Assembly (NCBI GenBank): GCA_018881555.1
Contig: JACAXG010000256.1
Location: 478,757-542,756 of the forward strand
Length of the DNA stretch: 64,000 bases
Source: Amblyornis subalaris
Taxonomy: Eukaryota; Chordata; Aves; Passeriformes; Ptilonorhynchidae
Direction: 5' to 3'
Shown piece by piece: positions 46,201-60,261 of the stretch (its first letter is position 1; the number at the start of each line of letters is the position of its first letter). Below the pieces are notes generated by a model, which searched no databases, was not told where the DNA came from, and worked only from the letters and a program-made list of their open reading frames with translations. Position numbers and translations under genes: made by a program.

Positions 46201-49200
46201 GGTAAAATCCTTCATTTTTGCCTTTTTATGGGCATAAAAATCTCCAAAAAAAGTATTTATTCCTTGATTACAGAATTCCCTACCCATCCAGGCCAATAGT
46301 TTTTGACAGATACAAGAGAAGTATTAATTCTAATGTAAAAAAATGCCAAGGCCCTTTGTATCCCTAGACAAGCTATTTCTGATAAACACATAAACTGTAA
46401 CAGCAGCAGTTTGTTAAATTTACACAACAGTTCAATGTGCTTTAAACTGCACAGAACCAGACTCAATTCTAGAAATACTTATCAGTATTTCAATGCTAAT
46501 TGTCTCTCTATTAATTCAGGATTAAGAGTCTCCCAGCAGCATGCCAACATGGACACAGCAGTCAGACTTTGTCAAGAGTCTTCCAATTTATTTTTACATT
46601 AGAGGAGTGATACAAACTGCTCTCCAAGCAAGTGCTTTTCAGAGGCAGATTATATAAAAACAGGATATCTGACATGTTTAGCATTGCGATCAAGTCTCGT
46701 CTATACTACTCTATATTCATATCTTAGGCAAAAAAAATAAAACAAAAAATCAAGGATTTACCTTTTTATTGATCAAAAACCACTGGGGTTTATGTAAGGG
46801 TCGGAACCTCAACCCCCCCTGCTGGTGGGCAAAGGCCCTGGACGTGTTGGAGTGGATCACCCCTCGGGTGGCCACAGAGGCACTGTAGTTTTCCATCACA
46901 AGCCGTGTCTATGAGAGAAATTGGGCATTCTGTGAACTCGAGGCAGTTCATCTGAACTGAAACACACTCAGTAACTGCAGTGGCACAATATGCACAGAAT
47001 TCTGAAGTTTAGATTACTGTGAAACTTTTATTCAAAGCACTGAGCAAAAAAGAAATAGCTTGATTCCTTCAGGGAAAAGGCACAGGGACACCTGCAAATT
47101 TTTAGCATGAATATGTTCTACTCAAAAGTACTTTGTAGAATATTCTACAAGCACTACAACCCACTATAATGCAATGCTGACAGAAGCTGGACAAAACGCT
47201 AGACCTGCGTCTCTCCTGCAGCTGATGTACTTTAGCATTCATTTACAATTTGTGTCACTCATTCCCTAAGTTAGCAGCAAACATTCATAAAGGCAGTGAA
47301 AAGTTGAGAAGCTCAATTTCACAGTACTTAAAAACAAGTCTGTGCCTATAAAAAATGACACTTACACTCCAGTTACTACAAAGGACATCAGCAGTGCTCA
47401 AATATTCACTGGCTCTCACTATATCATCTATGTCAGAAAAAAAGTCCACGTAGTTCTGGTGAAGGTATAAGTTGAACGTGCTTCCAGACATGTGTGATTT
47501 TTCCACAATATCCTGTTAGGAAGAAGAAAAATTCAGATTTTACAAGTGGATAAGGAAAAGAATCCTATAAAAACTATGATACATCTAGGTCAGGGAACTG
47601 GAACACAAGGTTTGTGCAGTGATGCTCACACACAACAGGGAGCTGGTTTGCCCCCAGTGGTCCCTTCCAGATGAAATATTCTGTAACTTAAGACAGGCTG
47701 AATACACACAGATCGAGATCAGTAACAAAACCAATGTTACTGGGAATTGGCATCGATCACTTAAGAGTCTGGTTTGTTCCAAACCCAAGTGAACTCATGG
47801 AGCCACTGCAGGAGTACCTCAGGCTGAATGAGCAAGGTGTCCCGACGGTGTTGGGACAGGTGAGCAGGCAGCTGAGGGGACTCTGCTTCTGACACTGCTT
47901 CTCCTGCAAAGGATTGCATAGTCTTTAGTCCTTATGTTCAGAAATGTTGTTAGCAACTGCCAGCTCCACCAGCAGCTAAGTAACAGCATTTTCAGGTCCC
48001 AGAAAGCTCTGGGACAGGCACAAGACAATATTTTTTATAGTCAATATTCCATAGTCATCAACACACAATTAGCTGCATTAAGCTTCATATAACAAATTTA
48101 ATCTAATTATTTCTGTATTCCCTCACCTCACTTCTCCTCAGTGAATTACTACCAAAATGTGCACAGCCAATGGCATTAAGGATCCTGATACAGCTGATAA
48201 TATACTGTTGTTATTGACCAAACTTCCCAAACAGCGGCCATCCAAAGCCTTACTTCAGCAAATCCAGCTATTAGCAGCTGACATGCTTTGCCCATTGAAA
48301 GGCAAAAAAAGTCAAAGTTTTCTTACTTTTGCAATAAATTATTTTCCCCAAAGCATGGAAAAGAAAGATGGATGCATCTTTGCCACCAATAGGTTGTATC
48401 TCCTGGTCTTCTGAGGTATCACATTTACTTTTCTGTCTTACTTTGGATACTCCTGCTTCCTCACATTTTATCTTGGAGCTCCTTTTCTTCTTCGACCAGA
48501 ACTCTTTCTCCAACGAGCAGTCTATTAATAAAATCAAAAATAAAATCAAGACAAAGTACATGAATCTGCAGTTTTCTATGATGTTGCTACTGCTAATGTT
48601 CTACATGAACAAGCAGTAATAATACAAGGAACAGAACAAGTTACATAAATGGGAGCACTAAGAGAAAACTCATTTATTAGGAACACAACCCAGCTACCTA
48701 AATTAGCATCATTCATTACCTTCATTCCACTTCTGTCCCTTAAGCCACAGCTGAGGTACCAAGTACTTTTTTGAACAATAAACAGCTGTCTTTAAAAAAA
48801 GCATTCAGGCCTATCCCATCTAGTTCTGATGCATTCCCCACTTGACTATATTTAGAATTTCACCTTTATAAAGCACAAATACAAATGTATGTAAATTATA
48901 TTTCGGTTACATCCTGTTTACTTATCAATTTGTCTTCTGCTGGCATTATCTGTACAATACCCTCCTTGAAATGTAAGGTGGCAAAGAAAACTCTTCACTT
49001 AGATGATTCTTCCAACAGCCTATTATTTTCCACAATGTTTTGAGCTTCATGAAATAAAACCCTTATTCTACTCTAAGTTAATAAACTCGAAAAACTTCAC
49101 CCACAATTTGATTTTGTGGCAGTTGAATGTTCGTTATTGAGCTAACAGAAATTATCCTGTGGGTATTTATTTTTCTTTTCTCCCACAATTACCATGGATC

Positions 49201-52200
49201 TATTTTACCCATTAACGGTTCTAAAAAGCGAATGTACCAATTGCCTCACTTCACAGTTCTTAGAATGAACTACATATGCCAGAGCACTGCTTTTAAAAAT
49301 GCCACTCACATACATCTGTTTATTAAAAATTACTGATGTGTAAAATGCTCAAAAATAAGCATTTTAAGAAATGCAACAACCAAGCAATAAAAATATCCCT
49401 TTTAAACTAAGGTTGCATCATAAAAACTTTGAACAGCAAATACAAATAGCAAAGACACCACGAAGAAAAGAGGGTATTTCATTAAATTACGTCAGCACAT
49501 GCATAGATGTCATGATTTAACCCCAGCCAGCAGCCACTGAGCCCCACTCACTCCCCCACACACCCTGTGTTTATTCCTGCTCCACAGAAGCGTGTCAAAA
49601 ATGTTTTTGCAGCTCACCCAACTGTGCTGTAACAGCGAACAGAACACATGTTCAGCAGAAATGGTCAAAATACCATTTCACTAAACAAAAACATAGTTTT
49701 TTACCTTTCATACAGGAAAACTGAAGGCTGTTTATTGCACTTCTTATGTCACCTGAACAACCTCTGCAAAGCAACTCCAGGGAAGTTCTGTCAAGGGCAT
49801 AATTCTTCTCTCTGTTCTACACAGAAAAACAGCATTCCAAACAATAAAAAAGAAGGAAAAGCAGCATTTGAATACAGCTGTGGGAACCCACCTCTGACAC
49901 GTGAGTATCCACCATGGGCTCAAACCATGTAATACTGCTAACTTTGAAAACTTAATCCCTTTAAGCACACTGTCACATTTTATATTAAATATATTAATAT
50001 TATATAATGTTAAAGAGAAAAATACACATAACTCTTTGCAAGGTGTCACTCAATATGATAGTTGATAGTAATCAAAACAGTTCGAGAATAATACAGGACT
50101 TAGGTTCACGATCTCTTCTGGCCTTGCTGGATCCAAGGAAGATTACTTCTACTCCTCTCATTTGTTTCATTTATATAGTTATTGTAATAAGCAGAGTAAT
50201 TTTCACAAGTAACTTTGTAGACTCAGGCCACCGGTAAAGTGGAACTAATCTTAAAAAAAAGGTATCTTTCCAGCTTATTCCTCACTTTCCATCGCCCCAG
50301 GGGAATGTTTTTTTGGGGGGGGGATATGAGACTCTGCTACCAAAGATCAAACAAATACAGTAACAAAAATAACATATTTCAGATATAAAAGTGTGAAATC
50401 CTTTGGTGCTAGCACTGCACAGAAGTTACCAGCTTTGACAACTTACCATACTGGCTTCTGCTGCAGCTATTCGATTAAGAACTTTCATCATATTTGTTGG
50501 TGCTACAGGCTTGAAACTGTTGAATTTAATTAAAAAACATTAATTAGTTTCTAAGGTCTCACTTATTTGAACCATGTTTTAATGAGATAAAAGATCTTAC
50601 CTAATACTGAATATACACAACTCCTGTAGAATTTCCGGTGGGAATAGCAACCTCTGGTTGCTGTCTCCACTGAAGTTATCTGAGATGACAAAGACCAGGG
50701 GGCACCTACTTGTATGAACGAATCTCCTGAATTGAGAAACAACGAAGTGTGAGGGGACTCAAACTCCAGCTTACTGTGAGTGGCTAAGGCTGATAATTAA
50801 GAACTTATTTGCCACTGACCTGAGAATGTCGTGTAGACTGCCAGGCTCTCTGTAGAATTGGTTGGGAATGTCCTGTCCAACACAAAGAGCTGCTGTCATT
50901 ACATTCAGATGTAAACATTCTCTTCCACAGACTGAGTGTCATGGCAGACTACATTGCTACACATTTTTAACTCCCGGTTAGCTTTCTTTCAACTACATTT
51001 TAACACAGCTGACACTGGAGATAGTCAGAGGAGTGAAGAGGGCAACAAAGCATAGTATGTCTTATTACAGAAAACAATCATCTAAAAATAAACGTTTTCT
51101 TTCTGTCTCTGTGTCCTAGGACACAGCCTTGGATGATCACACTGCCTCTGAACAAGAGTTTTACCCAGAGGACAAACCCTTCAGGAAGCAGCTGTTTTGG
51201 GGAAGAGGGCAGGATACCCACGAGAGGTGTATCACGTAGGATACGTGATAGGACCTACACAGGAAGGTGACTTTGTAAAGACAAGCCACACAAAACTCTG
51301 CTTCCTAAATGCTACAGTACATCACATTACCCAGCTAGAATTTGTCTGTTTTGGTCCTGAAAGTTTATGGACGATGTAACTATCAATTTCAAAAATTCCT
51401 CTCAGGAAAAGAACTGAAAAGCTCAGAAAGAAATTGCTATTGAAACACACACCTGAACAAGTACAAATAAAGCCTTGTCCTGTACCTGCCCTCTGTTACC
51501 CATTTCTGTGCTCAAACCAGACTCCAATTTCTGCCTGACTACTTGCTTCTGTGGTGTAACTACAGGTAGAACATGGCTCTAGACTGCTGTAGAGACTCAA
51601 ATAGTAGTAAAGAATTCATCTGCAGTAAAGCAGACTCTGCTTTGGGAAGCACCAATCCAGCATCTAAAGCCAGTTAGCATGTTAATATTACAACAAAAGG
51701 TACTGTTTTTCAACACAATATTTCACAAGTTTTCACTTACTTCAATAAGAATAAGCTTTTTATCATTTTCTGAGGACTCCCCAAACATCTGAAGTTTGTT
51801 ATACTTATTTGCTCTTAATAGAAAATCTTGAAAGAGAGCTGCTTGGGCCTGACTCGGAAACGTATGAAAATTTGAGTCTGAAAAAGAAAACTAATTAAAA
51901 ATATGTATCCTATATTATACCAAATAAAATATAAATACCCACAAGAACTAATACCCACCCATGCTATTTTCTGACAGCAGCACTGAATAAGTCCTTTGGC
52001 AAATATGTGACAAACACAGGAGATTTTTTAAAAGACTGTAATTCAACTGAGGACCCGGACAAAGACACTTACCTTTTTTTATTTATTTGGTTCAAACTAC
52101 ATCCAGACTATTACAGTGCTCTCTATACTGATTTGAATTGTCAACTATTTTGCAGTAAACACTGTAAAAAAACCTAAATCTCTTTCCGGATATAAGCAAC

Positions 52201-54254
52201 ACAAAAATTCTCATTTAACACTACGGAACGGACTCACATGGATGTGGATCTGATTTCATATGTGACAGACAGAAAAGAAGCAAAAATACAGGATACAAAA
52301 CCCACAAAAGTAACCAGAAGGGAAAAAAGATAAAAAGAAACAAAATACTTACCATTGCCAAACATATTTCTTAATTCTTCCTTTGTGAAGTCTAAAGAGA
52401 GCGGATTGGTCCATTCTTGCACCTGAAGGCCAAGATCTTTGGCTAGAATTTGCAGAGTTGCAGTTTTTCCACAGCCGGGAGGGCCAGTCAGCAGCAAGAC
52501 AGAGCCACCCTGACACAGAGGTACAAAACATAATCCCAAATGTCATAAATAAAGGCTGACAGTTGGCTGAAGATGCATATTGGTTGAATTTCTCCTACAG
52601 TTTCTCTGGTAATGATCCTCTTTCCCAGTGAAACCCAAGTTACACGTTTGGTGCTGTTATTTTACCCTCTGAGTATTCAGCGAGAGAGAACCAAGCCAGG
52701 ACTCTGAGAGCCTTGTTCTGTTCCTAATGCCTCTGGCAAAAAAACTGCATGTGACTGCCAACACAACAGACACCGATCTGGAGAACCAGCTCTGGAAAAC
52801 TCTAGGCAAGGCTGGCAATTTGTGCCTGTGTATAAGAATGCCTCTTATCAACCAAGATCAAAAACATCCTGTTACACCAGCTCGGTGCAACTGGGAATTT
52901 GTCAAGAGACTTAAAAATTAACCTAAGGAGATAAAATGCAGTTCCAAGCACATACTGAAGAGTTGTGATTTATGACTGGATGCCAGAAAATAATATTTCT
53001 GAGCAAAATCAAAATCCACCTCTTGGCATCATATGCCCCCCAAAAATGTACAAGCCCTGATCTATGTTCTTAAAGGATTTCTTACAGTGCAGAAGATACA
53101 CAACCACTATCTCTAAGTTGAGGTTTTTCTCTGAATTTAAAATTGCATCCAGCTCATTTGTATGGTTTGATACCTCTAGCTGCTGATTTCAGCAAGTTTA
53201 CCTGTTTTGGCTGCCTCTGAAATATGTGCATTTTTAACCAGGTTTCAACTTCTTCAATCTTCTTCTTTTGCACAGCAAGGTCATTCTGAAACAAGGTTAA
53301 AATATGTCAAAGTCATATATTAAACTCTAGGTTTTAGTGTTGAGATTCAAAATGGAATACAGGCTGACTAAGATGTTAACAGACATGTTGGTGTGTGTTC
53401 CAGTTACGTGTGTGCTCTTCAGAAGCAATGACACATTTAAGGACGGTCACAACAACCTGTTTCCTCAAACAACCCATTTTTCATTCTTTGTAGCTGGCAA
53501 ATAATGAGCTATTTATTATTCTTTAAATAATAACACTGCAATCTTGTCTGTTTGTGTCAGGATACTTTACAGTTATTGCTGGAGCTGGTACCTTTAACTT
53601 TTGTTACTCTGATACTGCACAGCTTTCTGGAACTTTTGCAAATCCCACACAGCTGAGTTTTCCCAGTGCCTGGAACTACAGGATGTGGCTGGAAGTCAGT
53701 AACAGGTTCAAGAGTTTACCAGTGGACTGACAGGAAACAACATCTCTTCAACAGCTTTTCCTCCTCAGGAAGCCTGGGGGAACATGTGTCTCCTACAGAA
53801 AAAAGCTCATTGAAGTCTGGCTTTATTCAGTGGCTCGCAGCGAATAAAGAACCCAGAACCTTCTTGTTTTAACAACACAGGATGTGGTGAGAGCCTGACC
53901 AGTGCAGGTTATGGACAGCACACCATGTCCCTATAATGTCACTACTGCATTGGCACTCAGAGTAACTCCCACCTGAGTTTCAGGTTTGTATCTCTCCACC
54001 CACGGCAGCTCATCCTGGGCCTGGCTTTGGCTCTGCCTGGCCTTGCTGCAGGGCAGATCTGCCGCCGACGGCTTCGCTCTTTTCCTGGGAGGAGCTGTGG
54101 CTTTGCTGTTCTCTGGCACAGAGCTCAGGGCTTTCTGCTGCTGCCGCCGGCCTCTGCCACAGCTGCCCTTCAGTGGCTTCACAGGGACTGCACGAGCAGG
54201 AGCACTTGTGTTTCCAAAGAAGTCATCAAACGGATGTGCTGGCCAATCCGTCAC
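43278..54254 (-). CDS. RAD17: RAD17 checkpoint clamp loader (first coding exon not located)
   Basis: AAA+ ATPase that replaces RFC1 in the clamp loader that puts the 9-1-1 ring on damaged DNA and supports ATR signalling in the nucleus. Exons in transcript order: 54254-53973, 53285-53202, 52509-52353, 51877-51741, 50872-50820, 50726-50601, 50516-50447, 49816-49705, 48521-48327, 47903-47818, 47512-47366, 46908-46762, 46018-45898, 45064-45007, 43497-43278. Phases chain to 664 residues with no stop. Landmarks are TDWPAHPFDDFFG, WVERYKPETQ, Walker A GPPGCGKT, KLILIEDIPNQFYR (Walker B region), CSGDIRSAINSLQFS, GGKDASIFLFHALGKI, SHMSGSTFNLYLHQNYVDFF and a C-terminus SQPQP..EEYDSD. The mammalian protein has about 14 residues before TDW; that short exon should lie between 54,255 and 56,424 but I could not place it. 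All borders are GT-AG. Confidence 0.96.
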
Positions 54255-54354
54255 CTGGAGAAACATAAATGTTTTGGTATCAATGCAGCACCGTCCTCCC
54301 CTTAGCTGGGCACAGCCGTCTCTAGGGAATGGGAGATTTTTATCAAATGTACAC

Positions 54355-54512
54355 TTCCCCATCCCTGGAAGTGTCCAAGGCCAAGCCGGACAGGGCTTGG
54401 AGCAACCTGTGATAGAGGAAGGTGTCCCTGCCCATGGCAGGGAGGTAGAACTGGATGGTTTTAAGGTCCCTCCAACCCTAACTACTCTGTGGTTCTGTGA
54501 TTCTTCAATCTT
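54355..54512 (+). mobile_element. CR1 LINE 3'-end fragment in RAD17 5' intron
   Basis: CR1 tail order: catccctggaagtgtccaag, ccggacagggcttggagcaa, ggtgtccctgcccatggcag, ending tggttctgtgattctt. Antisense to RAD17. Confidence 0.85.
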
Positions 54513-56423
54513 AGAAAAAAAAAGCTGCATTGTTGTGCCAAGAGTATTTTGCAGCAAACTGGCAAATCAGAACAAGTTGAGAACTCTACTAACACACATC
54601 CAACCTAAAGAATTAAAAAAGGATGAAAAAGCAGCATCAGCTTACTCAGACCAGTTTTGCATCAAAGTCATGTTCACGCTATCTCTGTGCAGTTTTCAGT
54701 ATGTGTCACTTTTCCCCCCCACCTTTTTTAATATACTTACAATGCAACCATTTGTGTTTAAAAGTTAGAAATAAATGCCAGAGGACAGATATCTGGGCCA
54801 GTGCAAAAAAATCAGGGAGTGCTTGCTGCCCTGGGCAGCTTGGGCTGAGCCAGGCTGTGACTGTGCCAGAGCCCATGACAGCAACAAAGAACGGGGCTGG
54901 TAACAGCACCAGTATTTAATTCTAGATCTGAGGAACTCCCAGCTGGGACAGGGTGCCCGCTCATACCCGGGAGCTGCTTCTCAAAGGTCCCAGGTAACAC
55001 CACAGGGGTCACATGGCAGCCTCTCAGGGCAGGGTGTAACAGGCTGAATGCCAACACACCCCTTGGGGAGAATGTGAGTGACAGGACAGGCACAACATCC
55101 CCAAAAACGGCAGTGAAGTTCTGCAGTTCACACACCTCACAAACCAACACAGCAGAGTGCTGGCACACAGGAGACTGTCTGAGAGTTGGGTGTAGCAGAA
55201 TGCTCTGCCTGGTATGGGGTCGAACAACTCCAACAACGCCCTGTTTGCAAAGCCCCCAGCGGTCAATGAAGAAGGGGGGGTCACACTGTTTTTGGGGTGA
55301 ATAATCCTGAAACCAGTCTGACTCCTCCATTCCAAAGTTCAACATCCTGAGAGGGAGCTGAAGATGTGGCAGAGCTGGTAAAATCCCCGGAGAAAGGAAC
55401 AACCAAGTGACACCACTGAGAACTTCTCCAGAGAGCTGGCACAGCCTGGGCACATCTCACTGACAGGGCAGCACTTCAGACTAGAAAAGCCCCGTCCCAA
55501 ATTTTAATGGCAGCACCTCCCGACATTTGCCTTCTTGGGGCATGTGGAGATTCCTACCTGGAGCGGGGACACCCCTCCAGGTCACTCCTTAAGGCTGCGC
55601 TAAATGCCCACAGTCTGGGTGAGTAACATCAATCTCTACTTAATAATTGGGTTTGCTGGCTTTAATAAAATTACTTCAATATTCAGAATCACAGAATCAG
55701 TAAAGTTGGAAAAAACCTCCAAGATCATCGAGGCCAGCCTTTGCTTCATATTTCTGCTATTCATACACCATATTCCTATATTCATATTTCAACTATTGCT
55801 GCACAGTACACTATAGCAGTGGTTATAGCCCTGATACTGTGCAGTCAATAATTCTGATTAAGATATCTTTGTCTAATCATTATCCAATGTGCTTATATAA
55901 ATACATCTGATTTGCCATCCCTAATCCTGCAGGACAAAGCTGTGTAAGGGTTCAGTCACATCTACGATCCTTTCAACACGAACCGTCGACCAAGTCTGGG
56001 GCTGGAATCGGATCCAGCTGCATCCAGACTCCTCCGGGAGGGCCTGGGGTGGGGGTTGCGGGTCTATGGGATGTTTTTGGGCTCCCTTGTGCACCTTGTG
56101 ACTCAAGGGGAGCTTCTCTGACAAGCTTTATCTGAAGGTCTCGCTGTGCCCGCGACACCTCAGCACCTGGGAACGAGCAGCGGCCTCTGCACCGTTACTC
56201 TCACAAAAGCTGCTTTTGGCCGAATTTGCATTTTTACTCGCAATGCCCCGTGTGAGCGGAGGTTCCCTTCCACACACAATGACACCAAACTAAATCTCAC
56301 TCTTAGCAAAAAACAGAACAACTCCCACTGCAAAAAGACAAACTGCCAACACAGAGCCCACGGAGGAACTACCGGGCCTCAAGGCGCCGCTGCCGGGGCC
56401 GAGAGCCCCTTCCCCGGACCCAC
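54513..56423. other. RAD17 5' intronic region, no exon recognised
   Basis: Between the first placed RAD17 coding exon and its presumed first exon. It should contain the missing start-codon exon. A minus-strand frame (54,812-55,453) was examined but shows no RAD17-like N-terminus. Confidence 0.5.
55682..55746 (-). mobile_element. CR1 LINE 3'-end fragment, reverse
   Basis: Reverse-complement CR1 tail: cagaatcacagaatcagtaa, then ttggaaaaaacctccaagat and catcgaggccagcc. Confidence 0.75.
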
Positions 56424-56738
56424 CTCCGCCGGCCTTCCCGGGCCGCTCCCGGACATTCTCGGCCGGTCTCCGCCGGGCTCAGGGGAGTCCCGATCCCGGG
56501 GGCTGGGACTCGGTGCCCGGGGCGTCCCGGGGCAGTCCCGGGCGGCTCTCGGCGCTCCGGTGCCGGCCGGGCCGCGTCGCCTCACACGGCGCGGAGGGGT
56601 CCTTCCTGCGCCGGGGTCCTTCCTGCGCCGCGGCCCTTAGCTGCCCGCGGCGCGCCGGCCGCGCGGTGACACGCTGGGCGCGCGCCGGCGGCGGTGGAGG
56701 CCCCGCGCACGTGTCTCCACGGCGACGGCGGCGGCGCC

Positions 56739-58577
<1,839 letters not shown>

Positions 58578-58626
58578 CTTTTGGTGAAACAGTAACTGCT
58601 GGATTTCTTCTTGGGAGGGAGGGTTT

Positions 58627-58632
58627 AATAAA
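58627..58632 (+). terminator. AK6: AK6 polyadenylation signal
   Basis: Canonical AATAAA 50 bases after the AK6 stop. Confidence 0.65.
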
Positions 58633-58649
58633 TTATATTCATAAGTCTT

Positions 58650-59800
58650 GTATTGTAAATTAACATGAATTTTATTGTAAGTGGGTATGGTTAGGGAGTA
58701 GAAGGTGGTTCAGAGCAGCCAGGTTGTGAGGGTTGTAACAGCACCCTCTGGAGAGGCAACAGAACTGACACAGGGAATGAAAGGATGAAATGACACAGCT
58801 GCCCCGAGTAGCAGCAGCTACGCTCAATAACAGAGAATTCTTACAAATAAAACCAAACCACGCGTTCCCCGCAAGAATCCTGGTAACTGGTGGCAGTGGA
58901 TGCACTTCTTTTCCAGAGGGTGGAACAGCATCCTGGAAAGGAGTTGTGGGACTGAAACCTGCTGTGCTCCACTCTGGCCTTTAGTGTGTGAGGATAATGC
59001 AGAGTGAGGGGTTTGGAACAGATTAAGGTGGGTGCTTTGTTTTGGGGGGGAAAGAAGGGATGTGGTGAGAGAGTTATTTTAAAATGATTGCAAAGAACTT
59101 AGGAAATTCCTTCATGTGTAAGGAAACATCGGCTAGGTCTGCAGTGGTCTGGAATGTTGAACAATAAGCTTGCTTCTTCCTTTTACTGTCTATATTCCCC
59201 ATCCCCTGTCCCAGTCATGGAATGTCTACATCAGTGCAGGTTTACCAGGAAATGGTCACTTGTTGGGATAGACCTGCAGGGATCCCAAATGTGGTCGCAA
59301 GTATCCTGGCCCTGGCAGCCATCTGTTCTAATTGCAATTAAAGCCTGGGCCCCAGGGGGGCAGGGCTGTACAAGGAAGAGAAAACCTTTCTTCAGTGAAA
59401 AGCGTGTTTGGAAAGAAAGCCTTGTGCAAGATTCTGTAGGAAGTGCTTGCTAACAAACCCCTTATATACACCACTTTGGGTAGTAAAACAACTTTCTTGA
59501 AAATTTCTGTTGTAAAGAGTGTTATTGTTACATATATAAGATTTTTTTTTTTATTCCAAATGGGATATTGATTTTTTTTTTGTAAGACTTACGGAGCAAT
59601 ACTGCATCAACAATTTGATGATATTATAAACCAAAATGATGAAAAATAGGGAGTTTCCTTGCAGAATCGGGACCAAGTGGTGTGGAAAATCAGGCAGAAG
59701 TTGGGCTGGAGTAGGAAACGGGTGCAGGGCGTTCTATGGGGTGTCGGGACAACCCCAATCCGTGAGAACATTTGGAGTGAGCACGCCTGGTAACCTCGGG
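58650..59800. other. AK6-CCDC125 intergenic region
   Basis: Short AT-rich spacer. T-runs at about 59,543-59,551 and 59,571-59,581, and an A-run at 59,878-59,891 next to the CCDC125 island. No gene, no CR1 tail and no TAF9-like histone-fold coding sequence seen. Confidence 0.55.
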
Positions 59801-60120
59801 TCGCGTTCCCGCAAGCTGCCCGCGCCGGTCAGTGCTGTGCTGGGGAGGGGGCCGCAGGGACAACACGAACCGCTATTAAAAAAAAAAAAAACAAACCGCT
59901 CCTTCCGAGGAGCCTCCGGGCGCTCCCGGAGCCGCTCCGCGCATCCCGCCCCGGGGCGGGACCGGGACCGGGACGGCTCCGCCGGGTGCGGGCGCGCAGG
60001 TGGGTCGGGGGCTGCGGGCGGGTCCCGGGGCGCTGCCCGGGCCGGGGTCTCCCCGCGGGGCGGGCGCGGCGCTGTCAGCAGCCCCGGCAGCTTCGCGTCC
60101 CTCACTTCGGGCTTGTGCCG
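59800..60120. promoter_or_regulatory. CpG island, CCDC125 promoter
   Basis: CpG-dense. It includes a GGGACC hexamer run (about 59,957-59,973) and a plausible non-coding first-exon end at gcgcag|gtgggtcg (59,999/60,000). Confidence 0.55.
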
Positions 60121-60261
60121 CTGCTGTGAATTCCGAGCTTTCCTGTTTTTCCAGATAAAATACTGGCTTGGCGGGAGGCGCTGTTCGCCGGCAGGTGAAG
60201 TGCCCTCAATCAGGAAAAAACACCCAAACCAGCCAAAACCCCGAAAAAACAGGAGGAGAAC

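Noticed and set aside
54812..55453. 213-residue minus-strand frame upstream of RAD17
   Set aside because: Considered as the missing RAD17 N-terminus but has no similarity to it and no suitable donor in phase.
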